Of a stretch of DNA of 48,919 nucleotides, positions 15,031 to 21,469 are shown piece after piece. The stretch is from an uncultured Phascolarctobacterium sp. (GTDB taxonomy: Bacteria; Bacillota; Negativicutes; Acidaminococcales; Acidaminococcaceae): positions 1 through 48,919 of the forward strand of contig CAKQHU010000001.1 in the NCBI GenBank assembly GCA_934234275.1. Reading direction: 5' to 3'. Each line of letters begins with the position of its first letter. Within the stretch, counting starts at the first letter, position 1. The notes under the pieces are model-generated. The model saw only the letters and a list, made by a program, of their open reading frames with translations, had not been told where the DNA came from and did no database searches. Made by a program: the position numbers and the translations under genes.

Positions 15031-15805
15031 CAAGCGGTATTATTGGCTGAAGCTGAAAGAGGATTTCTTTCAGGACGAAGCTATAGAATGGCTTGAAGAG
15101 CAGGAAAACGGCAAGGAATACTGCTTATTTTACTTGAAGCTGTGTCTGAAATCCCTCAAAGATGATGGCAAGCTGATTCGTACAGTGGGTAATTTGCTGA
15201 TTCCGTATAGCACGGAGAAGTTGGCAGAAGCCACAAGGACAAAAGCAGATACTGTCATGGTGGCAATGCAGGTGCTGCAGCGTATAGGCCTGGTTGAGAT
15301 TCTCGACGATGGTGCAATAAAGATGCTGAAGCTTCAAGATATGGTAGGGAGTGAATCGACTGCAGCTGCAAGAATGAGAAAAATGAGAGACGGGAAAAAG
15401 CGTAACGATGTTACACCGATGTTACAGAAGCCGTGTAACAATGTAGAAAAAATTGTTACTGCAGAGATAAGAGATAAGAGTATAGAGTATAGAGATAAGA
15501 GTAAAGAGATAAGAGATAGTAATCTCATCGTTATCTGGGAACAAAATATCTCGCCCATTACTCCTGTAATCGCTGAAGAGCTGGAGCAGTTAAAAAAAGA
15601 TTATGGCTTGCCGATAGTGTTGGAAGCAATCAAGGTAGCTTGTAAAAGAGGCAAGCGCAACATAGCGTATGTTGGTGGCGTAGCACGGAATATGTTTACT
15701 GAAGGCTGGAGCGAAGAAAAACAGCAGAAGCCGAAGCAGGAATATAAGAATCCGTTCGATGCTGCATTTGGAGGTGAAAGCAGTGGCGACAATCACAAAG
15801 AGTGA
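15023..15805 (+). CDS. DnaD-type phage replisome organiser
   Basis: A 260-residue protein. Residues 1-115 form a winged-helix domain as in phage replisome organisers (RYYWLKLKEDFFQDEAIEWL, TRTKADTVMVAMQVLQRIGL). Residues about 180-245 form a DnaD-like helical domain (PVIAEELEQLKKDYGLPIVL, then GVARNMFTEGW). It should bind the phage origin and load the host helicase. The low-complexity linker (KSIEYRDKSKEIRD) is encoded by the repeated purine-rich DNA described at 15402-15519. The ATG at 15023 has GGGGGCGG upstream. Confidence 0.82.
   Translation: MADKRYYWLKLKEDFFQDEAIEWLEEQENGKEYCLFYLKLCLKSLKDDGKLIRTVGNLLIPYSTEKLAEATRTKADTVMVAMQVLQRIGLVEILDDGAIKMLKLQDMVGSESTAAARMRKMRDGKKRNDVTPMLQKPCNNVEKIVTAEIRDKSIEYRDKSKEIRDSNLIVIWEQNISPITPVIAEELEQLKKDYGLPIVLEAIKVACKRGKRNIAYVGGVARNMFTEGWSEEKQQKPKQEYKNPFDAAFGGESSGDNHKE
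15402..15519. other. Candidate phage replication origin (iterons)
   Basis: Inside the replisome-organiser gene, GTTAC/GTAAC sites occur at 15402, 15410, 15421, 15435 and 15455. Next to them is an AT/purine-rich tract of AGAGATAAG-type repeats (15463-15519). Many temperate phages place their origin within the initiator gene in this form. No protein reason requires these repeats. Confidence 0.5.
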
Positions 15806-16415
15806 CGTAGAAATAACAGTCAGAGGTCTGTACAAAGCAGGCAAGGAATTTCCGCAGAAAGAGTTGTTCTATAGCGTGGACAAGGAACACAGAGTGCAAG
15901 AGGCTACAAGAATTATCCTGGAGACTGTCGACCTGTTTGTGCGTGTGTTCGTGCCTCGCAACATCAGCCGTGAGCGGTGGCAGAAGGCAGAGGGCATTGC
16001 GATAGTAAGTCCGGAAAGAGTAATCTGCCCTGCATTGATGCAGGCAGCCTTGCAGCAGGCGGAAACAGAGCACGTCGAAGCAACAATCAGCAGGAACGAA
16101 GAGGCAAAGAAGGAACGCCCGGCAAACTATGCTGATACAAAAGAAGGGCGGAGCAATGCGAAGCTGTTGCGCTGGACATTGAGCAGGATGCGTCAAGGGC
16201 GTGTTTTTGGTCTGTATTGGCCGACAGCAAGGGAAGTTGCAGACATGGCCGAGCAGATAGGCATGACGGCAAACGATGTTGACAATTACAATGAGTTGCT
16301 GTTGCGGATTTTCCTCAACGATGTGAATTATGGCAAGGAACATCCCGAGTTCATTTTGGATTACTTCCCGTATTTTGATAAGCACAGGGAAGTTTCCTTC
16401 CGTAAGGTGGCCTAG
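15783..16415 (+). CDS. Early protein, unknown
   Basis: A 210-residue mostly helical protein. GTG 15783 is chosen because GGAGGTGAAAGCA lies directly before it. It overlaps the replisome organiser by 23 bp. No family recognised; position after the DnaD-type gene suggests a replication accessory or helicase-loader role, but the Walker A motif of DnaC-type loaders is not seen. Confidence 0.6.
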   Translation: MATITKSDVEITVRGLYKAGKEFPQKELFYSVDKEHRVQEATRIILETVDLFVRVFVPRNISRERWQKAEGIAIVSPERVICPALMQAALQQAETEHVEATISRNEEAKKERPANYADTKEGRSNAKLLRWTLSRMRQGRVFGLYWPTAREVADMAEQIGMTANDVDNYNELLLRIFLNDVNYGKEHPEFILDYFPYFDKHREVSFRKVA

Positions 16416-16417
16416 AT

Positions 16418-16861
16418 ATGGGAACGCCGACAAAAGATTATTCTGTGTACTGTGGGCATAAATACAACATGCTCACAGTGCTAGGCGTTAAGCCTAGGGA
16501 GTTTGATGCAAAGGGCAGATATAAACCAGCACGGCTTATAGTGCGGTGCGATTGTGGCAGGGTGTATGATGCGGAAGCTGCAGCGGTGATACATGGCAGG
16601 CAGAAAGGTTGTGTTTGCCAGCGCGGCCGCAAAGATTATAAAGAGCTTCCTCCGTTAGCGCCCGAAAATTTTCCAGCATCACGAGAACCGAATATAGTGG
16701 AGCGCCTTAAACCGAAGTGGGAATGCACCTGTAACTTTGAGAGTGGTTGTTCCATCAATGAGCTGTGCGGTATATGTTGTTGGGAGTGCGACCGCCCATG
16801 CAAGATGTGTCAGAACCGCCCCGAGAAGTGTGGAGCGAAGAAACGGAGGCAGAGAAAATGA
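16418..16861 (+). CDS. Cys-rich zinc-binding protein with AP2-like N-terminus
   Basis: A 147-residue protein. The N-terminal 65 residues have the pattern GxKYxxLTVLG...RCDCGxxYDAE...GxxxGCVCQ, like the zinc-ribbon/AP2-type DNA-binding part of phage homing and HNH proteins. The C-terminus (about 98-140) is a second Cys cluster (CTCNFESGCSINELCGICCW, then ECDRPCKMC). No nuclease motif is seen. It may be a DNA-binding or stand-alone specificity protein. Confidence 0.55.
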   Translation: MGTPTKDYSVYCGHKYNMLTVLGVKPREFDAKGRYKPARLIVRCDCGRVYDAEAAAVIHGRQKGCVCQRGRKDYKELPPLAPENFPASREPNIVERLKPKWECTCNFESGCSINELCGICCWECDRPCKMCQNRPEKCGAKKRRQRK

Positions 16862-17226
16862 CAAGAAAAGAGCCGACAGTCGAAGAGCAGATAAAAACAG
16901 AAACAGCAAGGCTCGGGGAAAGCTTTGCAAGGTGGGAGTATATGCGCACAAAGGGATGCAGCGACCCGTTTTGGCCTGATGGTACGAACATGAATCTTGT
17001 TCGCAATCATATCATTAATGGCAAGCGCAGACTTGAAAAGTTGTGTGTGGGCATCCCGTTGCCTGCTGCATATTACATCCCGACACCCGAGGAAGTCGAC
17101 GAAGATTACATGGCGCCGCATGGAGAGCATTACGAGCGCCGCATGAAACGTGGGATGGCGAGTGTGCATCCTGGTATTACCACAAAGACACCTGCTGAAA
17201 TTAAGAGCCAGCAGGAACTGTTTTAA
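16858..17226 (+). CDS. Early protein, unknown
   Basis: A 122-residue protein. Its ATG overlaps the previous stop (ATGA) after GGAGGCAGAG. It has a central helix and a segment rich in Pro/Glu (PAAYYIPTPEEVDEDY). No family recognised. Confidence 0.6.
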   Translation: MTRKEPTVEEQIKTETARLGESFARWEYMRTKGCSDPFWPDGTNMNLVRNHIINGKRRLEKLCVGIPLPAAYYIPTPEEVDEDYMAPHGEHYERRMKRGMASVHPGITTKTPAEIKSQQELF

Positions 17227-17244
17227 GAAAGTGAGGTACAAAAA

Positions 17245-17919
17245 ATGAAAATTTTTCTGAAGCCGTGCCCTGTATGTTATGGCCATACGGCCGCAATGTT
17301 TACGGAGGAAGGGGCAAAGGTTGTGCGTTGTGTCAACTGTGGCTGTGAATGTGCAGCGCAGGCAACAGAGGAAGCGGCTGCCGATGCATGGAACAAGCGC
17401 AAGACTTTAGGCGACCGCCGCTACACTAAAATCAAGTACAGTGACAAGGGCGTATATATTGCCTACCAGCAGGGTGCAGGTTTTGTTAATGAATACACGG
17501 CGAAATGCACTGAAGAGCCAGCACCGAATTTTTTGGAGGCATTGAAAGACCTCAGACAATTTGTTATTGAGATGTGCGAGTTGCCCGAAGATTATATTGA
17601 CCGCATCACAGTTAAGAGCGTAAGCCTTAATTATGGCGGCGAGGCAGATACAATAGGCGCAACCATCAGTGCCAGCATGGAGCTTTACAACAGTAATGCG
17701 CCGCTAAACATCAACACGCCGAATAAGCCGGAGATGCCTTACAATCCCGACCAAGGGTGGGACGAAAAAACCTGCTTGACGGAAGAGTGTGTTTTCGCCA
17801 TCCGCAAGCTTGTATTGGTGGCCGAAGAGTATTTGAGCGGTGTACGTCAGCAGACGTCTTTGTTTGAGGCAGAGAAAAATTCGGATCAAGGCGAAACAGT
17901 ACCGCCTAAGGTAGCATAA
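17245..17919 (+). CDS. Lar-like restriction-alleviation N-terminus fused to an unknown domain
   Basis: A 224-residue protein. Residues 1-55 match the Lar family (restriction alleviation, first seen in the Rac prophage): LKPCPVCYGHTAAM, VRCVNCGCEC, AADAWNKRK. The remaining 170 residues are not recognised and lack cysteine pairs. Lar proteins modulate host type I restriction. The extra domain is longer than the whole of usual Lar proteins, which makes this version noteworthy. Confidence 0.7.
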   Translation: MKIFLKPCPVCYGHTAAMFTEEGAKVVRCVNCGCECAAQATEEAAADAWNKRKTLGDRRYTKIKYSDKGVYIAYQQGAGFVNEYTAKCTEEPAPNFLEALKDLRQFVIEMCELPEDYIDRITVKSVSLNYGGEADTIGATISASMELYNSNAPLNINTPNKPEMPYNPDQGWDEKTCLTEECVFAIRKLVLVAEEYLSGVRQQTSLFEAEKNSDQGETVPPKVA

Positions 17920-17930
17920 GGGGTGCAAAA

Positions 17931-18500
17931 ATGACTGAACAGGAAAAAATGAATCTGATTAACGATGTGAATGTATCGCTCGTAGATTGGCTCGGAAGCG
18001 GTGAAGATTATTACTTGCAACAGGCACAGGCGAAAATTACTAGAGCTGTCAATAAAGGCATGATTGACATGGAAAGAGCAAAGCAGGAATTTTATATTGC
18101 TGAAGACCTTTGGGGTGCGCCCGATGCTGTAGTGCGTAATACACCCGAGGAAGCATTGGAAGATATTTTTGACAAATGCAACCTTGACGCAGGGGATATG
18201 GTATCTGTTATCCGTTGTAAAAAAACATTATGGCTGCCTTTAATTGACGTGAACAAGCTGATGCTTGATTTTCAAAGGCAGGCAATATTGGAAGCAGGGG
18301 AGCGGTCAGTAGTTTTTATTGATGCATTGAATGAAGCGAATGTCAATAGTGTATCGGTGCTTGAAAGAAGGCTTAATGAGGTGCTGATGAATTGGCTTGT
18401 AGCGAATGATATTGTTCCAGATTGGCTCGAGCCGTTATTGCTTTCCGCAGGCTGCTATCAATTTGACGGAAAGAAATTTGTACGGATTGGAGATGTGTAG
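17931..18500 (+). CDS. Early protein, unknown
   Basis: A 189-residue acidic, predominantly helical protein with several amphipathic segments. The start follows AAGGGGTGCAAAA. I do not recognise a family, and neighbours give only the early-region context. Confidence 0.6.
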   Translation: MTEQEKMNLINDVNVSLVDWLGSGEDYYLQQAQAKITRAVNKGMIDMERAKQEFYIAEDLWGAPDAVVRNTPEEALEDIFDKCNLDAGDMVSVIRCKKTLWLPLIDVNKLMLDFQRQAILEAGERSVVFIDALNEANVNSVSVLERRLNEVLMNWLVANDIVPDWLEPLLLSAGCYQFDGKKFVRIGDV

Positions 18501-18505
18501 TTGAC

Positions 18506-18916
18506 ATGAGAGAGAAAATGGACAAAAAATGGCATGATGCCTTAACCACGGTTAAGCAGGAGTGTGAGAAAACCGAGAGCTGCTTAATGTGCCCGTTTGG
18601 TAACATTCAAGATGGCTGCCAATTGAGAACGTCGCCTCATAATTGGAAACTTGACTTCATCGAAACCGAGCCTGCCAAAGAACAGGGCTGCGACAGCGTG
18701 AATCATCCAGGGCACTACACACAAGGAAAGGTTGAGTGCATCGACGCGCTGGAGGCGGCGACCATCAATCTGCAGGGCATTGAAGCAGTGTGTACGGCGA
18801 ATGCCATTAAATACCTGTGGCGCTGGAAGCAGAAGAATGGTGTAGAGGATTTGAAAAAGGCCAAGTGGTATATCGACAAGCTGATGCAGGAAGAGGGAGG
18901 ATGCAACCATGAATAA
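18506..18916 (+). CDS. DUF3310-family protein
   Basis: A 136-residue protein. The C-terminal 75 residues match DUF3310: DSVNHPGHYTQGKVECIDAL, then NAIKYLWRWKQKNGVEDLKK and KWYIDKL. Such proteins are common in phages and are related to the small nucleotide-metabolism protein of T7 (gp1.7). The N-terminal part has a short Cys-rich segment (CEKTESCLMCPFGNIQDGC). The start could also be ATG 18518. It overlaps ssb by 8 bp. Confidence 0.75.
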   Translation: MREKMDKKWHDALTTVKQECEKTESCLMCPFGNIQDGCQLRTSPHNWKLDFIETEPAKEQGCDSVNHPGHYTQGKVECIDALEAATINLQGIEAVCTANAIKYLWRWKQKNGVEDLKKAKWYIDKLMQEEGGCNHE

Positions 18917-19331
18917 GATTATACTGTTGGGCAGACTGACAAAAGACCCTGAGGTCCGCTACACGCAGAGTGGCAAGGTAGTTACGCAGTTTACGCTGGC
19001 AGTGGATAGACCATACGCCGCCGCAGATGGCAAGAAAGAGGCAGACTTCATCCCTGTTGTTATTTGGGGCAAGAGTGCAGAGCTTGCAGGCAACAGCCTG
19101 GGCAAAGGACAGAGAGCACTTGTCGAGGGACGTGTGCAGATTCGCAGTTATGATGCTAACGATGGTTCTAAACGTTGGGTGACTGAGGTTATTGCAGACC
19201 GTTTCGAGTTCATTGAGCGTAAAGCAGATGCACAGCCAGCACCGCCAGCACAGCCGCAACAACAGCCGAAAAGGGCCGAAGATTGGACGACAATGGGCAG
19301 TCAAGTATTTGACGAGGAAATTCCGTTTTGA
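18909..19331 (+). CDS. ssb: Single-stranded DNA-binding protein
   Basis: A 140-residue SSB. The OB fold spans residues 1-105 (MNKIILLGRLTKDPEVRYTQ, FIPVVIWGKSAEL, GQRALVEGRVQIRSY). A Gln/Pro linker follows, ending in FDEEIPF, the acidic SSB tip that binds partner proteins. It protects single strands in phage replication and may work with the ERF annealing protein. It overlaps the preceding gene. Confidence 0.95.
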   Translation: MNKIILLGRLTKDPEVRYTQSGKVVTQFTLAVDRPYAAADGKKEADFIPVVIWGKSAELAGNSLGKGQRALVEGRVQIRSYDANDGSKRWVTEVIADRFEFIERKADAQPAPPAQPQQQPKRAEDWTTMGSQVFDEEIPF

Positions 19332-19342
19332 TTCAATAGCCA

Positions 19343-19531
19343 TGTAAAGGCTGCACCGAGCGCAGGATTTCGTGCCACGCCCGGTGTAGCCGTTATGCTG
19401 AATACAAGCAGCGCAAGGACGTGGCCGCAGAGGCTGAGCGGCTGTATAGTATGTTGCGTGCTGCAAGTTATACAAAGATTAAGTCGCATGATGCTTATAT
19501 AGCAGACAAGTGCAGGGGGAAAATTCACTAG
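19343..19531 (+). pseudogene. Cys-rich small phage ORF without a usable start codon
   Basis: The frame 19343-19531 encodes a convincing small phage protein with two CxxC-like pairs (CKGCTERRISCHARCSRY), then a helix and a basic end. It is preceded in frame by TAG (19337-19339), and no ATG, GTG or TTG lies before the cysteines. The out-of-frame sequence CATGTAAAGGC here would become ATGTGTAAAGGC with two more bases, giving a Met-Cys-Lys start. So it looks like a start lost by a small deletion, or a rare non-AUG start. Confidence 0.55.
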
Positions 19532-19541
19532 GGGGCGAGGA

Positions 19542-19877
19542 ATGGTTTACAGTAAATACAGAGCGAAAAAAACAGTGGTCGACGGAATCACCTTTGACAG
19601 CAAGAAGGAAGCGGATTTTTATTGCGAGCTGAAGATGTTGCGTATGGGTGGAGTGGTCAAGGATTTTGAGCGCCAGCATAAATTCGTACTGCAGGAAGGC
19701 TTCAGGCATCATGGAAAAGCAGAACGGGCAGTGACATATACTGCTGATTTTGTGGTTGAATATGCTGACGGCCGTGTAGAGGTTATAGACGTAAAGGGGA
19801 TGCGCACCGATGTATATAAGCTGAAACGGAAACTGCTTTTGTACAGGCATCCCGATATGATTTTCCGTGAGGTATGA
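19542..19877 (+). CDS. DUF1064 nuclease-like protein
   Basis: A 111-residue protein of the DUF1064 family, a small restriction-endonuclease-like fold: YRAKKTVVDGITFDSKKEAD, FYCELKML, VTYTADFVVEYADGRVEVID and VKG. The Glu of the first motif, the Asp in YTADF, and Glu-x-x-Asp-Val-Lys follow the PD-(D/E)xK arrangement. It probably acts as a junction resolvase or nuclease in phage recombination, before the late regulator. Confidence 0.82.
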   Translation: MVYSKYRAKKTVVDGITFDSKKEADFYCELKMLRMGGVVKDFERQHKFVLQEGFRHHGKAERAVTYTADFVVEYADGRVEVIDVKGMRTDVYKLKRKLLLYRHPDMIFREV

Positions 19878-19891
19878 AGGGAGAGGAAAGA

Positions 19892-20323
19892 GTGAAAAGC
19901 AATAACCTGGTAGAATGGGTTTTCAGAAACGAATCACAGGTCCGCCAAGCCGTCTGGGAGCGTCGAAACGATGCAGGGGGTACAAGTGGAGGGGGATGCG
20001 GAAAAAGTTGCTCTACGGGCGACCCTGTGGCTAATAGAGCCATCCGCAACGCAAGCGAACTCCCGAATGTTGTTGTGTGTTATGGTGCAGGCCGTGTTTT
20101 TAATCTGAGACGTCCCGAGCGTTGGCTGAAGATGGTTGAGATTGTGCAGGAACATTATAGCGGCGGAGTGCAAGGGGAAATCCTGGAACAGCTTTACAAG
20201 CAGGGAATGAGCAATGACGAAGTTATGGAAAACGTAGGGGTACGCAGAACGATTTTCTTCGTGATGAAGTCCGATATATTGGCGTTTGCTGAAGGTGTTG
20301 CCTGCGGTTTGGGTGTTTTATAG
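19892..20323 (+). CDS. Late-gene regulator-like protein (ArpU/RinA/sigma-like)
   Basis: A 143-residue protein beginning with GTG 19892 after GGGAGAGGAAA. Its C-terminal half has a sigma-70 region-4-like helix-turn-helix (EILEQLYKQGMSNDEVMENV, then GVRRTIFFVMKSDIL). Proteins of this type at the end of early operons activate late transcription in Gram-positive phages. Only 31 bp separate its stop codon from the candidate late promoter at 20355. The N-terminal Gly/Cys-rich loop (GGTSGGGCGKSCSTG) is unusual. Confidence 0.65.
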   Translation: MKSNNLVEWVFRNESQVRQAVWERRNDAGGTSGGGCGKSCSTGDPVANRAIRNASELPNVVVCYGAGRVFNLRRPERWLKMVEIVQEHYSGGVQGEILEQLYKQGMSNDEVMENVGVRRTIFFVMKSDILAFAEGVACGLGVL

Positions 20324-20354
20324 TTCATGGATTTTTCACAGCAAAAGTCCGTAC

Positions 20355-20383
20355 TAGACAAAGGTTTTCTGCCGTAGTATAGT
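20355..20383 (+). promoter_or_regulatory. Candidate late promoter
   Basis: TAGACA (20355-20360), 17-bp spacer, TATAGT (20378-20383). The spacer and part of the -10 are copy 2 of the 22-nt repeat found at 9451-9472, possibly an activator or RNA polymerase recognition element. Confidence 0.6.
20360..20381 (+). repeat. 22-nt repeat, copy 2 (late promoter)
   Basis: One mismatch to 9451-9472. It covers the promoter spacer up to the first four bases of the -10. Confidence 0.6.
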
Positions 20384-20483
20384 TATAATTGAGCTTAGAA
20401 GGTTGATACAAGGTCGTTGTTGATGCATTGAGTCTCCTTTCAAAAGGGCGGCCGTGTTCGGAATGTGATGCGGCCGTTTACCT

Positions 20484-20584
20484 GGTGTTGTGCTCGAGAG
20501 GCAATGAGGGCAGGTTTCGCAATTTTCCTGCCGGAGGTTATCCCTTTTCCTCCTACATGGGTTCGAATCCTATCAACACCTCCA
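20484..20584 (+). ncRNA. Phage tRNA-like cloverleaf with 12-nt anticodon-position loop
   Basis: A 101-nt cloverleaf. Acceptor stem GGTGTTG/CAACACC is perfect and is followed by U and CCA. T-stem ATGGG/CCTAT carries the standard TTCGAAT loop. Variable arm GGAGG/CCTCC (20533-20537, 20549-20553) is of class II type. A 3-bp D-stem CTC/GAG has a GG-containing loop. The anticodon-position arm has 6 bp (GGCAGG/CCTGCC) but a 12-base loop TTTCGCAATTTT. An ordinary tRNA has seven bases there, so decoding is doubtful. It may be a tRNA mimic, a processed end, or a decayed Leu/Ser-type tRNA. Confidence 0.65.
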
Positions 20585-20684
20585 ACGTTAATAATTGGCT
20601 ATAGAGCCTAAAATAATGGGATGCTATAGCGTATACAGGTTTTCAAACATTTTCCCTGTTGACGCAGTATCCCGCCAAAAATCA

Positions 20685-20717
20685 AAGCAATTTGCAGATT
20701 TTGCAAGTTGCTTTTTT
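20685..20717 (+). terminator. Leader terminator before the late operon
   Basis: A 12-bp stem (20685-20696 with 20702-20713, one G-T pair), 5-base loop and T run to 20717. It stands between the late promoter and the ParB-like gene, so late expression would need read-through. Confidence 0.85.
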
Positions 20718-20742
20718 GTTTGCACAAAGGGAGGTATAAACT

Positions 20743-21144
20743 GTGCAGATTGAGAGTATTAAGATAGCGGATTTAGTTCCATACGAGCATAATCCACGAA
20801 TCAATGATAAGGCCGTAGGCAAGTTGGCCAACAGCATAAAAGAGTTCGGCTTCATCAATCCAATAGTTATCGACAAGGATAATGTGATTATTGCAGGCCA
20901 CACACGCCTGAAGGCTGCAAAGAAGCTGCAGCTGGAAGAAGTCCCTTGCATCCGTGCAGCGGGGTTGACTGATGAGCAGGTGAAGGCGTTCAGATTGGCG
21001 GACAATAAGCTGGCCGAGTTGTCGGAGTGGGACATGGAACTGCTGGAGCAGGAGCTGGCCGAGATTGTGGATATTGATATGGCTGATTTTGGCTTCCCTA
21101 ATTTGGACATGGAAGAAAGTGCCCCCCCCGATGTACAACAGTGA
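20743..21144 (+). CDS. ParB-like (ParB/Srx domain) protein
   Basis: A 133-residue protein consisting of a ParB N-terminal-like domain: LVPYEHNPRIND, IKEFGFINPIVIDKDNVIIA, GHTRLKAAKKL and the helix LTDEQVKAFRLADNKLAELS. In phages this domain is often fused to a DNA methylase or sits in DNA-modification operons and can be a nuclease or nucleotide-using enzyme. Here no methylase follows. It begins with GTG after AAAGGGAGG. Its last codons contain a run of eight C (21122-21129), and deletion of one C would join it to the next ORF. Confidence 0.85.
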   Translation: MQIESIKIADLVPYEHNPRINDKAVGKLANSIKEFGFINPIVIDKDNVIIAGHTRLKAAKKLQLEEVPCIRAAGLTDEQVKAFRLADNKLAELSEWDMELLEQELAEIVDIDMADFGFPNLDMEESAPPDVQQ

Positions 21145-21469
21145 AACAAAAATACCGCAATATGAGGTACAGGGCGATGACGTAACACTGCAAATGCTCT
21201 GCGATCACTGCAAGCATGATGAGCTTGTGGAACGCATAGAAGGTTCAGACGTTCCCGAGGATATTAAGGAATTTTTGAAGATAGCAGCGACAAGGCACTA
21301 TGTTTTTAATTACAAGTACATTGCAGAATACTACGCCCAAGCGCCGAAGGATGTGCAGGAGCTGATGGAGGATTCTGCGCTGGTGATTATTGATTACGAG
21401 GACGCAATAGCAAAAGGCTATGTTGAGCTGTCAAAGACATTGCAGGAACTTACCGAAAATGAGGAATGA
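21131..21469 (+). CDS. Unknown partner of the ParB-like protein
   Basis: A 112-residue acidic helical protein (starts MYNSETKIPQYEVQGDDV, contains FLKIAATRHYVFNYKYIAEY and ELMEDSALVIIDYEDAIAKG). I recall such a sequence type beside ParB-like and glycosyltransferase genes in phages but cannot name a function. Its ATG overlaps the end of the ParB-like gene in the +1 frame directly after the C8 tract, and its own ribosome binding site is weak. It may therefore be made by coupling or as a fusion through slippage. Confidence 0.65.
   Translation: MYNSETKIPQYEVQGDDVTLQMLCDHCKHDELVERIEGSDVPEDIKEFLKIAATRHYVFNYKYIAEYYAQAPKDVQELMEDSALVIIDYEDAIAKGYVELSKTLQELTENEE

Larger units (their letters stand above)
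20390..20717 (+). ncRNA. Noncoding late leader RNA
   Basis: The 419-base gap before the ParB-like gene has no credible ORF but a full transcription unit: promoter at 20355 and terminator at 20685-20717. The predicted RNA of about 330 nt contains a hairpin with CGGCCG arms (about 20449-20476), the tRNA-like cloverleaf (20484-20584), a small GGCT/AGCC hairpin (20598-20609), and a long imperfect hairpin (20618-20672). The layout recalls lambda's short late leader RNA, where antitermination allows read-through into the structural genes. Confidence 0.55.

Noticed and set aside
15783..16415. DnaC-type helicase loader following the DnaD-like gene
   Set aside because: No Walker A or B motif can be found in the 210 residues, so I leave it unnamed.
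20390..20717. tmRNA
   Set aside because: The tRNA-like part is continuous, with no tag-coding ORF and no split halves, so it does not match tmRNA organisation.
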